Assembly: GCA_965276955.1 (NCBI GenBank)
Contig: CBDIBP010000043.1
Span: 86,838 to 150,837 of the forward strand
DNA from: JABDEZ01 sp965276955
Lineage (GTDB): Bacteria > Bacteroidota > Bacteroidia > Chitinophagales > Chitinophagaceae
Length of the DNA stretch: 64,000 nucleotides
Direction: 5' to 3'
The stretch's first letter is position 1. Every line of letters starts with the position of its first letter. The position numbers and the translations under genes were made by a program. Below are positions 34,387-42,534 of this stretch, piece after piece. The notes under the pieces are model-generated. The model did no database searches and was not told where the DNA came from. It saw nothing but the letters and a program-made list of their open reading frames with translations.

Positions 34387-35238
34387 ATGAAAAAACGTTT
34401 GTTCACATATGCAGTGATATTTTTTTCTGGCCTATTTCTGGCTCTGTCTGTTGTGTATTATGCTGAATGGCGCTATGAAGAAAATATTTTAAACGTTATA
34501 ACCAAAAGGGTCAATACATCTTGCAAGGGCGAGGGTTTAGCCAATAGGGTAGATACTGCAATGATGTTGGTACATCAGGTTGTAGACCCTATGAGGGACA
34601 TTTATAGCCAGGGCGAATTTGAACCTATAAAAAGCCTTTTTGTATCACCTTCTTTTTTTATCTATTATTTTGGTAAAGATGCTTGCGGCGGCTATAGTTC
34701 TTTTACTGCACGGTTGCTGGGCAAAATGGATATAAATACACGGTTCGTACAGCAAAATGTGAACGGTGTGCCCGGTGGGCACATCACCCTTGTTGTAGAA
34801 GACGGGCCACACCTGTACCTGATAGACCCAATGTTCAAATGGACATTCAGAGATACTACCGGCCATTTGAGCGATATACATGAAGTAGCGGCGAACTGGC
34901 CATATTATTTCAGGCACAGGCCCCCCCGTTACCGCCGCACATACAACTATCAAAATGGCTGGATATACACTAACTGGGATAAATATGGCAGGTTTTCCAG
35001 GCTAATGTATTCTGCTGGAGTAAAAGTATTCGGTGAACAAAAAATGAATAGTATTTCGCTGCGAACACACTTCCTTAATATCACAGAAGACTGTTTCTTC
35101 CTCCTTTGTTTACTCCTTGCCTGCCTGCTCATCTTCCTGATCAGGAAATACTTGAAATATATACAGATAACTAAGAAGACCTCCCCGGTCATATCTCCGG
35201 TTGACCATTATTTAACAGACGATTTTACTGCTGTTTAA
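34387..35238 (+). CDS. membrane protein with transglutaminase-like catalytic triad
   Basis: A 283-residue protein anchored by helices at about 5-25 and 236-253. The domain between them carries a papain/transglutaminase-like order of residues: Cys100 in DACGGYSSFTARLL, His132 in PGGHITLVVEDG, and Asp147 in LYLIDPMFKW. The N-terminal charge pattern places this domain outside the cytoplasm. Related bacteroidotal proteins occur among surface polysaccharide genes, but none are adjacent here. A peptidase or cross-linking activity is plausible; no substrate can be named. Confidence 0.65.
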   Translation: MKKRLFTYAVIFFSGLFLALSVVYYAEWRYEENILNVITKRVNTSCKGEGLANRVDTAMMLVHQVVDPMRDIYSQGEFEPIKSLFVSPSFFIYYFGKDACGGYSSFTARLLGKMDINTRFVQQNVNGVPGGHITLVVEDGPHLYLIDPMFKWTFRDTTGHLSDIHEVAANWPYYFRHRPPRYRRTYNYQNGWIYTNWDKYGRFSRLMYSAGVKVFGEQKMNSISLRTHFLNITEDCFFLLCLLLACLLIFLIRKYLKYIQITKKTSPVISPVDHYLTDDFTAV

Positions 35239-35433
35239 CAATTACTTACGCATAAATTTATGCTAAATGTATAAATAATTGTAAAATTATTTTTTTAAGT
35301 ACATATCCCTTAGTAATTTACATCTGCAATTCAAAATTAATCGATCAAATAACCAGTCGTTAACAAATGGAAAACGACCGATTAACAATTGAATGAATAG
35401 AGATATTTTTTATAAAGGATAAGAGAGATTGTT

Positions 35434-36063
35434 ATGAGAAAGATCACATGCTTCACAATAGCGCTATTCTGCTTTATCGCCAGTGCACATTCGCAAAACA
35501 ATTTTGTGAGAAAGGTAGGTGTAGCACCAAGCTTCCTTACCAAGCATGGTGCATATTTTAGTATAGAAGACACACAGTCTGAACTCGGTGTGATATACCA
35601 TTCCATACTGTTCTACAACGATGGTACATTTTACATCGGTGGCAGCAGTTACGACAGCAGGATCAGTATGAATAAAAAACTCGACGAGTATAATAATCCC
35701 AGTCGTGATGTGGCATCATTGAGTAATCAGGATGCATGGGGTAGCTATTATGTCAGCAACGATACTATTTACATGCAGCGCTTCTCTTATAGTCCTGGCA
35801 ACGATTTCTCTGATAAAACAACAGGCATGATAGGTGTTATCAACAGCGATAATTCTTTCAACATGATAAAGGAAACTTGTGACTGGTGCGGTATAAATGA
35901 ATATTTTGGCGCTGATGGTCATATATTCGGTAAACCAGTAGCCTATAATTTATACCCCCTTAATAGGCTCCCAGATCCCAGCTTGGCTTGGTTCAGAAAA
36001 AAACAATGGTTCACACCAGGCATTACAGATGATCAAAGAACCATTGCCACTACAGTAAGATAG
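35434..36063 (+). CDS. secreted hypothetical protein, 209 aa
   Basis: The signal peptide is clear (MRKITCFTIALFCFIASAHSQ). The mature part is beta-rich with aromatic and Gly/Asn residues and a single CDWC pair (KETCDWCGINEYFG). The pattern of short strands (FYNDGTFYIGGSSYD, DTIYMQRFSY) resembles lipocalin-like periplasmic proteins, but I do not recognise a family. It stands alone and is closed by a strong terminator. Confidence 0.7.
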   Translation: MRKITCFTIALFCFIASAHSQNNFVRKVGVAPSFLTKHGAYFSIEDTQSELGVIYHSILFYNDGTFYIGGSSYDSRISMNKKLDEYNNPSRDVASLSNQDAWGSYYVSNDTIYMQRFSYSPGNDFSDKTTGMIGVINSDNSFNMIKETCDWCGINEYFGADGHIFGKPVAYNLYPLNRLPDPSLAWFRKKQWFTPGITDDQRTIATTVR

Positions 36064-36084
36064 ATTTTGCTACATATAGCATTT

Positions 36085-36119
36085 AAAGAAAGCGCCCCAT
36101 ATCTGGGCGCTTTCTTTTT
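36085..36119 (+). terminator. rho-independent terminator
   Basis: AAAGAAAGCGCCC pairs with GGGCGCTTTCTTT and runs into a T tract, 22 bases after the secreted protein gene. Confidence 0.92.
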
Positions 36120-36366
36120 GCTTATTGCGTGCTGCAATAACTGGTTGTTAATTGTGGGTACGCTCAAAGCTTACGCAGTTGTTACTACTTGGTGTTTGTA
36201 CTTTTTATAGAGGTCAGTGGGTCATTTGGTGCCTTATTCTGCTCTCTGATAGGACATTTATCTACTTCATGAGTTCGTACTGCTACGCTCCCAAGATATG
36301 TAATGGCAACTTCCAGGTTAGTGCATGAGGATCGTTCTTATTCTTCATCCCCACCCAACTAAAATA
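36120..36366. other. non-coding stretch between convergent genes
   Basis: About 250 bases with no credible ORF, RNA gene or repeat. The flanking hairpins belong to the genes on either side. Confidence 0.55.
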
Positions 36367-36395
36367 AATAAGCCGGACAACATGCCCGGCTTATT
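36367..36395 (-). terminator. rho-independent terminator after desaturase
   Basis: AATAAGCCGG pairs with CCGGCTTATT around a nine-base loop, followed on the minus strand by TATTTTAG; it lies 21 bases past the desaturase stop. Confidence 0.85.
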
Positions 36396-36415
36396 ATAAA
36401 TATTTTGACGAAAGT

Positions 36416-37486
36416 TTAGTTTCGCTGCCCCATCTTTTTAAGATGCGAAACATGAGAGCCTATTGCTGCATACATTTTTTGATGCTCTATGTACGGCACT
36501 CCAAGCTCTGCACATGCATTTTTTATGATCTTACTGATAACAGGGTAGTGTATGTGAGATATTTTGGGGAATAAGTGGTGTTCTATCTGGAAGTTAAGGC
36601 CCCCTACACACCAGGTAATGAACTTATTTTTTGTAGCGAAATTCGCCGTTGTCTTTAACTGGTGCACTGCCCATTCATCCTCAATTTTGTTAGTAGATAC
36701 AACAGCCAAAGGAAAAGATGTTTCTTCTACAGTATGTGCCAGCTGGAAAACAATGCTGAGTACAAAACCGCCAAGGCTGCCATATACCAGGTATCCTATC
36801 AGCCATGGGCCAAAGCCACACATGTATATAGGCAATGCAATGTATAACACCACATAGAGGAGTTTAAAGCCCCAAAACGTAACGTGGTCCTTTAGCTTCA
36901 GTTTTTTCAAGGGTACGGTGCCTACTTTGTTCGAGAAGTATTTTTTGTAGTCGGTGTAGAATACCCAGAATATGTACAGCAGTGAATACAAGAACCAAAA
37001 ATACAGGTGCTGGTACTTATGTATCTTATAGTGTTTCTGTGTATCGCAAAGGCGTAAGAATGGTTTTGCATCTATGTCATCATCCACACCATCTATGTTG
37101 GTATACGCATGGTGCACCACATTATGTTTCATGTTCCACATAAAGCTGCTCGCACCCAGGCAATCCAGGCTAAAGGCAGCCATGTTATTTACCCAATCAC
37201 GTTTGCTAAAGCTGCCATGTGCACCATCATGCATAACGTTGAACCCAATAGCGGCAGTAAGCAATCCTAATAAGCCGCATTCTGGTATAGCTATCCAGGC
37301 AAGTGGCGTAAAAAATATAAGGTGTATATATACAAATGTATAGGACGATAATAAAATAGCTGCTTTCCAATACAACTTATTATTACCGGTAGCCGATATG
37401 TCGGCTGTTTGAAAATAATGGTTCACCCGTTTCTTTAGCTCGGTATGTACTGACGCTGTTGAGGAACTGAATTTTGGAGTAGCCAT
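36416..37486 (-). CDS. membrane fatty acid desaturase (front-end, linoleoyl-CoA desaturase-like)
   Basis: A 356-residue integral membrane di-iron enzyme. The three histidine boxes are HDGAH (86-90), HNVVHH (121-126) and, near residue 290, QIEHHLFP. The third box with Gln in place of the first His is the signature of front-end (delta-5/6 type) desaturases. Two pairs of membrane helices separate the boxes. It lacks the cytochrome b5 domain fused to eukaryotic front-end enzymes, so it needs an external electron donor. It probably adjusts membrane lipid unsaturation. Confidence 0.93.
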   Translation of the reverse strand: MATPKFSSSTASVHTELKKRVNHYFQTADISATGNNKLYWKAAILLSSYTFVYIHLIFFTPLAWIAIPECGLLGLLTAAIGFNVMHDGAHGSFSKRDWVNNMAAFSLDCLGASSFMWNMKHNVVHHAYTNIDGVDDDIDAKPFLRLCDTQKHYKIHKYQHLYFWFLYSLLYIFWVFYTDYKKYFSNKVGTVPLKKLKLKDHVTFWGFKLLYVVLYIALPIYMCGFGPWLIGYLVYGSLGGFVLSIVFQLAHTVEETSFPLAVVSTNKIEDEWAVHQLKTTANFATKNKFITWCVGGLNFQIEHHLFPKISHIHYPVISKIIKNACAELGVPYIEHQKMYAAIGSHVSHLKKMGQRN

Positions 37487-37677
37487 GATATTGATATTGC
37501 CAAGATAATTTTAAGCAGTCACTATATACTGCCTGCCAATGGCGGCATATTAATGTCGCGCCATTGAGGCGCAAATATCAAACAATTTAGAGGATACGCA
37601 AAATTACATTTGTAATTTGTTTGCCATTTAATGCTTAATTTCTTGTTAACAGCAACAAAATGCACCAGCATCTCCTG

Positions 37678-38217
37678 TCACATTTGCTCTACTGTTCCAT
37701 CGGCAAAAATATGGTACTGGTGCACATACAGGTCCTTCCCAAAAAAGGACGTCATTTCGTAGGTGATGATCACATCTGTGGTACCAATGGGCTTGCTGCT
37801 GGTACCACCATTCACAGGGTCGTCTGGTAAGAGTGCATGTACTATGCAGTTGTTCTTATTCTCCACCAGGTATACTTCAGCTTGCGTATTGGTGCAGCCT
37901 GCAGTAGTGCATCTTGCAGCCCATTTTACCTTTATCGTTGCCTTGGTGGTATCGTCAGAAAAGCTTCTTGTATAGTTATGGACAGTATCCTTCAACGTAT
38001 CTTTTGGAGTGGAATATACTATTTTGTTCAGCAGGCCATTTTCTGTACTGTTATGGCCGCATCCTAAAAAGAAAGTAAGTACAAAAAGTATCACTGTTGC
38101 AATTAGTAGCGATGCCAGTACCAGTATCTTTTCGTCATATCGGTCGTAATATTTGTGTTCTTTCCTCATCATCTCCAGTTTCGGATACAAAGGTGCTGAA
38201 CCATTACCTGCTGCCAT
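37678..38217 (-). CDS. hypothetical single-pass membrane protein
   Basis: A 179-residue protein with one membrane helix (LVLASLLIATVILFVLTFFL) and an extracytoplasmic part with a CTTAGC pair and strand-rich end (YVHQYHIFADGTVEQM). Start uncertain: the ATG pair 45 bases downstream (MMRKEHKYY) is also plausible, since CACCTTTG, close to the -7 consensus, lies between the two starts. I do not recognise the family. Confidence 0.6.
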   Translation of the reverse strand: MAAGNGSAPLYPKLEMMRKEHKYYDRYDEKILVLASLLIATVILFVLTFFLGCGHNSTENGLLNKIVYSTPKDTLKDTVHNYTRSFSDDTTKATIKVKWAARCTTAGCTNTQAEVYLVENKNNCIVHALLPDDPVNGGTSSKPIGTTDVIITYEMTSFFGKDLYVHQYHIFADGTVEQM

Positions 38218-38324
38218 GGATGATAACCCCCTATTTGGGGCGGGAAAAACACCCTTTTCGCTGTACTCATATATTTATGCTGATACATGCAGCGCAATAA
38301 TGAATATGCTAACTTTATGCTGCT

Positions 38325-39695
38325 ATGACCGATAACTTATCTGTATTTATTGCCAAAAGCAATGTGAAGGCGCATGATCTGGAGCACAAGCGAAAGATCA
38401 GTTTTAATATACAGAAGTACAATGATAGTGTGGTGAAGGGCAAACAGCAGTTTGCTGACCTGGAGACCGCACGCAGGAAAGCTAAGAACATAAAGTGGAA
38501 AGCAATAGAGAATCTGGACAAATACCTGGAAACTTTTGAGCAGCATTTTACAGCCCGTGGGGGCAAAGTGATATGGGCTGAGACCGCAGAAGAGGCACAA
38601 CAAGCCGTATTGCAGATATGTAAAGAGAAAAATGCCCGCCAGGTAGTGAAGTCAAAATCTATGGTGACCGAAGAGATACACCTGAACAGTTTCCTTGCAC
38701 AAAATAACATTGAGTCGGTAGAAACAGACCTGGGTGAGTATATACAGCAGCTGGATGGCGAGGCGCCCTACCACATAGTAACCCCTGCTATGCACAAGAG
38801 TAAGGAAGATGTGGCCCGTGTGTTTCAGGAGAAGCTGGGTACATTACCTGATTTGTCACCGGCAGAGCTAACACAAGTAGCCCGTACCAACCTGCGCGAA
38901 AAATACCAGACCGCTGATATAGGGATAACAGGCGGTAACTTTTTATTGGCCGATATAGGTGCTGTGTGTGTAACGGAGAATGAAGGGAATGGCCGACTGA
39001 CGACCGCATTTCCTAAAACCCACATAGCCATAGTAGGTATTGAAAAAATATTGCCATCGGTTTCTGATCTGCAACTGATGTGGCCTTTGCTGGCTACCTA
39101 CGGTACAGGGCAAAACCTTACGGTATACAATACCATATTCAGCGGCCCACGGCAACCCGGAGAAAACGACGGACCCGATGAAATGTACGTGATACTGCTG
39201 GACAATGGGCGTACCAACCTGCTGCGCAAGGAGGTACGGGAGAGCATGTATTGCATACGCTGTGGGTCTTGCCTTAATGCATGCCCTGTGTATAAAAATA
39301 TTGGCGGCCATGCCTATGGCACAACGTATAGCGGGCCTATAGGATCGGTAATAACGCCACACATGCAGGGCATGGAAGAGTATAAGCATCTTAGCTATGC
39401 AAGCACCTTGTGTGGTAGTTGCACAGACGTATGCCCTGTAAAAATAAACATACACGGTATGCTGCTGGCGAACCGTAACATAGCTGTAGCAGAAGGCCTG
39501 AATACCAGCAAGGAGAATGTGGCATGGAAATTATGGAAAACAGGTATGATGAACCGCACCCTCATGAACCTGGCGCCGGCCAGCATGAAAACCAAATTAG
39601 CCAACAAGATATTCAACGATACATGGGTGAAGGACAGGACTGCGTTGCAATTTGCACCAAAGTCTTTTAACCAGCTTTGGAAAGAGCGTAAATAA
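38325..39695 (+). CDS. lutB: LutB/LldF-type lactate utilisation iron-sulfur protein
   Basis: A 456-residue protein. The N-terminal half is the LUD domain (KGGxx-type core, ITGGNFLLADIGAVCVTENE), and the C-terminal half has two 4Fe-4S motifs: CIRCGSCLNACPVY from residue 310 and CGSCTDVCPVKI from residue 364. In other bacteria LutB works with LutA and LutC to oxidise L-lactate and feed electrons to quinones. Neither partner gene is present in the adjacent sequence. The next gene, a polysaccharide deacetylase, starts 12 bases later. Confidence 0.93.
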   Translation: MTDNLSVFIAKSNVKAHDLEHKRKISFNIQKYNDSVVKGKQQFADLETARRKAKNIKWKAIENLDKYLETFEQHFTARGGKVIWAETAEEAQQAVLQICKEKNARQVVKSKSMVTEEIHLNSFLAQNNIESVETDLGEYIQQLDGEAPYHIVTPAMHKSKEDVARVFQEKLGTLPDLSPAELTQVARTNLREKYQTADIGITGGNFLLADIGAVCVTENEGNGRLTTAFPKTHIAIVGIEKILPSVSDLQLMWPLLATYGTGQNLTVYNTIFSGPRQPGENDGPDEMYVILLDNGRTNLLRKEVRESMYCIRCGSCLNACPVYKNIGGHAYGTTYSGPIGSVITPHMQGMEEYKHLSYASTLCGSCTDVCPVKINIHGMLLANRNIAVAEGLNTSKENVAWKLWKTGMMNRTLMNLAPASMKTKLANKIFNDTWVKDRTALQFAPKSFNQLWKERK

Positions 39696-39707
39696 TTGCC
39701 TGCACAC

Positions 39708-41018
39708 ATGATACCAATAATTGTCTACACCCCGCAGCCAAGTGCCCGACTGGAATATACACTCGATTGGCTGCTGGCCGACAGGCTGAGAACGCCCTAC
39801 ACATTGGTACACAATGTAGCAGAGATACCTGCTAATACTTTTTTTATTGCCTATGGCGCCCACTTTATCCATGCTCTGTCCATACCGGCAGCTGGCCTGC
39901 TAAATGAGGCAGGTATACAGCCCCATAACATAACTATTGGTAAGTGGTACGATATGCCTACCCTATATGCCACACCGCATAACAAGGAGCAGGACTATAC
40001 GCTGCCATTCGATCTGCTGTCGGCGCTCTTCTTCCTGCTCAGCAGGTACGAGGAGTATTATGCTTACACACCCGACAAACATGGACGCTACCCTGCAACA
40101 GAAAGTATGCTATTCAGGAATGGATGGCTGCGTCGTCCGCTGGCTGATGAATGGGTGCATACTTTTGGTCGGCTTTTAGCAAGTTATACCGAGCTGCCTA
40201 CGCCAGAGCCATTCCGTTTCCACGCTACATACGATATAGATATAGCATACTCCTACAAAGGGAAAGGCCTGCAACGCAATATGGGCGGTTTTGCAAAAGA
40301 TGCATTAGCGGGCAATATCCGCCTGTTGCGAGAGCGTGCCGATGTGCTGACAGGTAAAGAACAAGACCCTTACGATAGTTTTGAATGGCTTACAGAACTG
40401 CATAGGGCAAAGCAGATATCGCCGCTATACTTTGTTTTATGTGCATTGCGCAATACGGCACATGATAAGAACATTCTGCCCGGCCATCCGCTGATGATAA
40501 GCCTCATCAGGCAGCTGCAAGAAGACGGTGGCAATGTGTTCATCCATCCATCTTACTATGCGCTGGGCGGCGATGCTATAGAACAGGAAAAGGCAGCATT
40601 GGAACGCGCAACGGGCCGCACCATAACCTCATCCCGCCAACATTATATAAAGAATATAGTGCCGCGCACCTACAGGCAGTTATTAGCATTGGGTATCACT
40701 AACGACCATAGTATGGGCTATGCTACGCACCTGGGCTTCCGTGCCGGCACGGGCAGCTCATTCGCCTGGTATGACCTTGAGCGGGAAGTGCCTACAACAC
40801 TTACCGTACACCCGTTCTGCTTTATGGATACGGCGGCCCTTTACGAGGAAAAGATGGATGTAACATCAGCATTCACTGCCCTGCACCTAATGGCACAGAT
40901 ACTGAAACAAACCAACGGCAGTCTTACTACTATATTCCACAATTTCTCTTTGGGCCGCAGCCCGGAATGGAAGGGTTGGGTGAATGCTTATAAGGATCTT
41001 GTGGAGGAGTTTGCGTAG
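39708..41018 (+). CDS. polysaccharide deacetylase family protein (DUF7033-type)
   Basis: A 436-residue protein started at ATG 39708; an in-frame TTG at 39696 directly after the lutB stop is less likely. The core resembles the NodB-type carbohydrate esterase fold: a metal-binding Asp pair in ATYDIDIAYSYKG, then HPSYYALGG, and a late DHSMGYATHLGFRAGT. The N-terminal 200 residues form the DUF7033 extension common in Bacteroidota. No signal peptide is visible. Tight coupling to lutB is probably transcriptional rather than functional. Confidence 0.8.
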   Translation: MIPIIVYTPQPSARLEYTLDWLLADRLRTPYTLVHNVAEIPANTFFIAYGAHFIHALSIPAAGLLNEAGIQPHNITIGKWYDMPTLYATPHNKEQDYTLPFDLLSALFFLLSRYEEYYAYTPDKHGRYPATESMLFRNGWLRRPLADEWVHTFGRLLASYTELPTPEPFRFHATYDIDIAYSYKGKGLQRNMGGFAKDALAGNIRLLRERADVLTGKEQDPYDSFEWLTELHRAKQISPLYFVLCALRNTAHDKNILPGHPLMISLIRQLQEDGGNVFIHPSYYALGGDAIEQEKAALERATGRTITSSRQHYIKNIVPRTYRQLLALGITNDHSMGYATHLGFRAGTGSSFAWYDLEREVPTTLTVHPFCFMDTAALYEEKMDVTSAFTALHLMAQILKQTNGSLTTIFHNFSLGRSPEWKGWVNAYKDLVEEFA

Positions 41019-41024
41019 CTGTAG

Positions 41025-41765
41025 TTATTTCTTTATCAGTACCCTGGTGCCCACATTTACCATACTGTAGAGGTCGTCAATGTCATTGTTCTTTATAGCT
41101 ACGCAACCATCGGTCCAGCCAATGCCCATTTCTATCATGTCATCGCCGTTTGGCCATATGCCATGTATCCCTACATCGCCACCCATTCGGGCGCTTGCAG
41201 GCAGTAGTCCACTTGCTTTCATTTTGTTGAAGCGTGCTACAGATGAGTCGTTAGGATAGTTGAGCAACATGAACTTGCGGTAGTGGGAAGCGGGATTCTT
41301 ACTTGCTATTTTAAACCAGCCTTCTGGTGTACACCGGTCTCCCTCGCATAGTTTGTTCTCCAAAGGGTGCGGGCCAAAGACAGCTTTGTATATGCGTATG
41401 AGGCGCCGTTTGTAATAGACCTTTATGTTGTAATTGGCTTTATCTACAACCAGCATCACCGAATCTTTGTTCATGGTATCGGGCCGTATAGGTATGTGTA
41501 CATAGGCCGGCTGCGGAGACATTATAATGGTTTGGGTGACGCGGTTATTGCCTTGCACATACTGCACCTCTCGAATAATATTGCCCTTATTATCGCGGTA
41601 CTCTTTAAGTAGTTTCAGGTCTTTTATGGGGGCTACACGCTTTTCTTCAGCAGGTGGCGGGGCCGGCTTTTTTTGCTGGGCTGATGTTACCAGCCATGTG
41701 AGTGATACCAGACAACATATCGCAATGCCCCATGCTTTGTGTGCTTTTGCAAAATGTAGTTTCAT
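41025..41765 (-). CDS. L,D-transpeptidase (YkuD) family protein
   Basis: A 246-residue exported protein (signal sequence residues about 1-29, ending VTSAQQ). The catalytic domain occupies about 100-246: VMLVVDKANYNIKVYYK start, His201 in VGIHGIWPNG, and nucleophile Cys221 in GWTDGCVAIKN. The Asp before GlyCys (TDGC instead of SHGC) is a common variant in the ErfK/YbiS/YcfS relatives. It would cross-link or tether peptidoglycan. Convergent with the deacetylase gene. Confidence 0.9.
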   Translation of the reverse strand: MKLHFAKAHKAWGIAICCLVSLTWLVTSAQQKKPAPPPAEEKRVAPIKDLKLLKEYRDNKGNIIREVQYVQGNNRVTQTIIMSPQPAYVHIPIRPDTMNKDSVMLVVDKANYNIKVYYKRRLIRIYKAVFGPHPLENKLCEGDRCTPEGWFKIASKNPASHYRKFMLLNYPNDSSVARFNKMKASGLLPASARMGGDVGIHGIWPNGDDMIEMGIGWTDGCVAIKNNDIDDLYSMVNVGTRVLIKK

Positions 41766-41845
41766 GCATCGTTACTGTTTGTACCATAACGAATATAAGC
41801 AAAAATGAAGAGCTTAGTACGCAATGATGCACTTACTGCAACAAT

Positions 41846-42370
41846 TTAAGAAGTACGCTGCGTAAGTGCTTTTTTATATACCGGTACCGTAGAGCAGGGC
41901 TCGCCATACATTATGGACTTAACTACCGGGCGCAGGTGGTATGTTGCAGTTACATAAGCCGCATCGGGGATGGGTATATCTCCGCAACCCTTTATGACCA
42001 CCCGTTTATCGGTATAGTCTGTAAGGTCTATGGCCTTTATATTATTGTTGATAATGTTCTTTTTCAATTCTTCTGCTGAACCGAAATAGACATCCTTGGC
42101 TACGTTGTACAGATAGGTCGCAGCCAGCATGTATGCCCATACTGGTATTATAGCATCTACAGTGCAGTATACTGCCACCTGCTTTCCTTCGTACTGCTGC
42201 CAGTCGTGGGTTTGCAGTGCAGCGCGGTAATCCTTCTCGCGAAGTATCATCTCGCGAAACAGGAAAGGTTTCAGATCGAACAACATTATATCATCATCGG
42301 CGGGTATATACTGCGCAAGGTCCAGCGTGATGATACCACTTTCGGCAACTTTATTTACGAATGGTTCCAT
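41846..42370 (-). CDS. DUF2480 family protein
   Basis: A 174-residue cytosolic protein beginning VNKVAESGIITLDLAQYIP, the standard start of the DUF2480 family, with the conserved central segment VAVYCTVDAIIPVWAYMLAA and the conserved closing region of the family. The family is confined to Bacteroidota and close relatives; function unknown. It stands alone. Confidence 0.87.
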   Translation of the reverse strand: MEPFVNKVAESGIITLDLAQYIPADDDIMLFDLKPFLFREMILREKDYRAALQTHDWQQYEGKQVAVYCTVDAIIPVWAYMLAATYLYNVAKDVYFGSAEELKKNIINNNIKAIDLTDYTDKRVVIKGCGDIPIPDAAYVTATYHLRPVVKSIMYGEPCSTVPVYKKALTQRTS

Positions 42371-42485
42371 AATCTACACTGCAAATTTACGAATTGTTGA
42401 ACGATATATGGCTTGCCGGATGATGGCAGGAACTATGTTTGCCCTAATGAGTGTATAAACCCCAATTATAGTAGCTACCAAAGCA

Positions 42486-42516
42486 AAGGGCAGCTACGTG
42501 ATGCAGCTGCCCTTTA
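42486..42516 (-). terminator. hairpin after the PpiD-like gene
   Basis: AAAGGGCAGCT pairs with AGCTGCCCTTT around a nine-base loop. Only a weak T-rich tail follows on the minus strand. Confidence 0.6.
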
Positions 42517-42534
42517 TGTTATAATAAATAGCTA

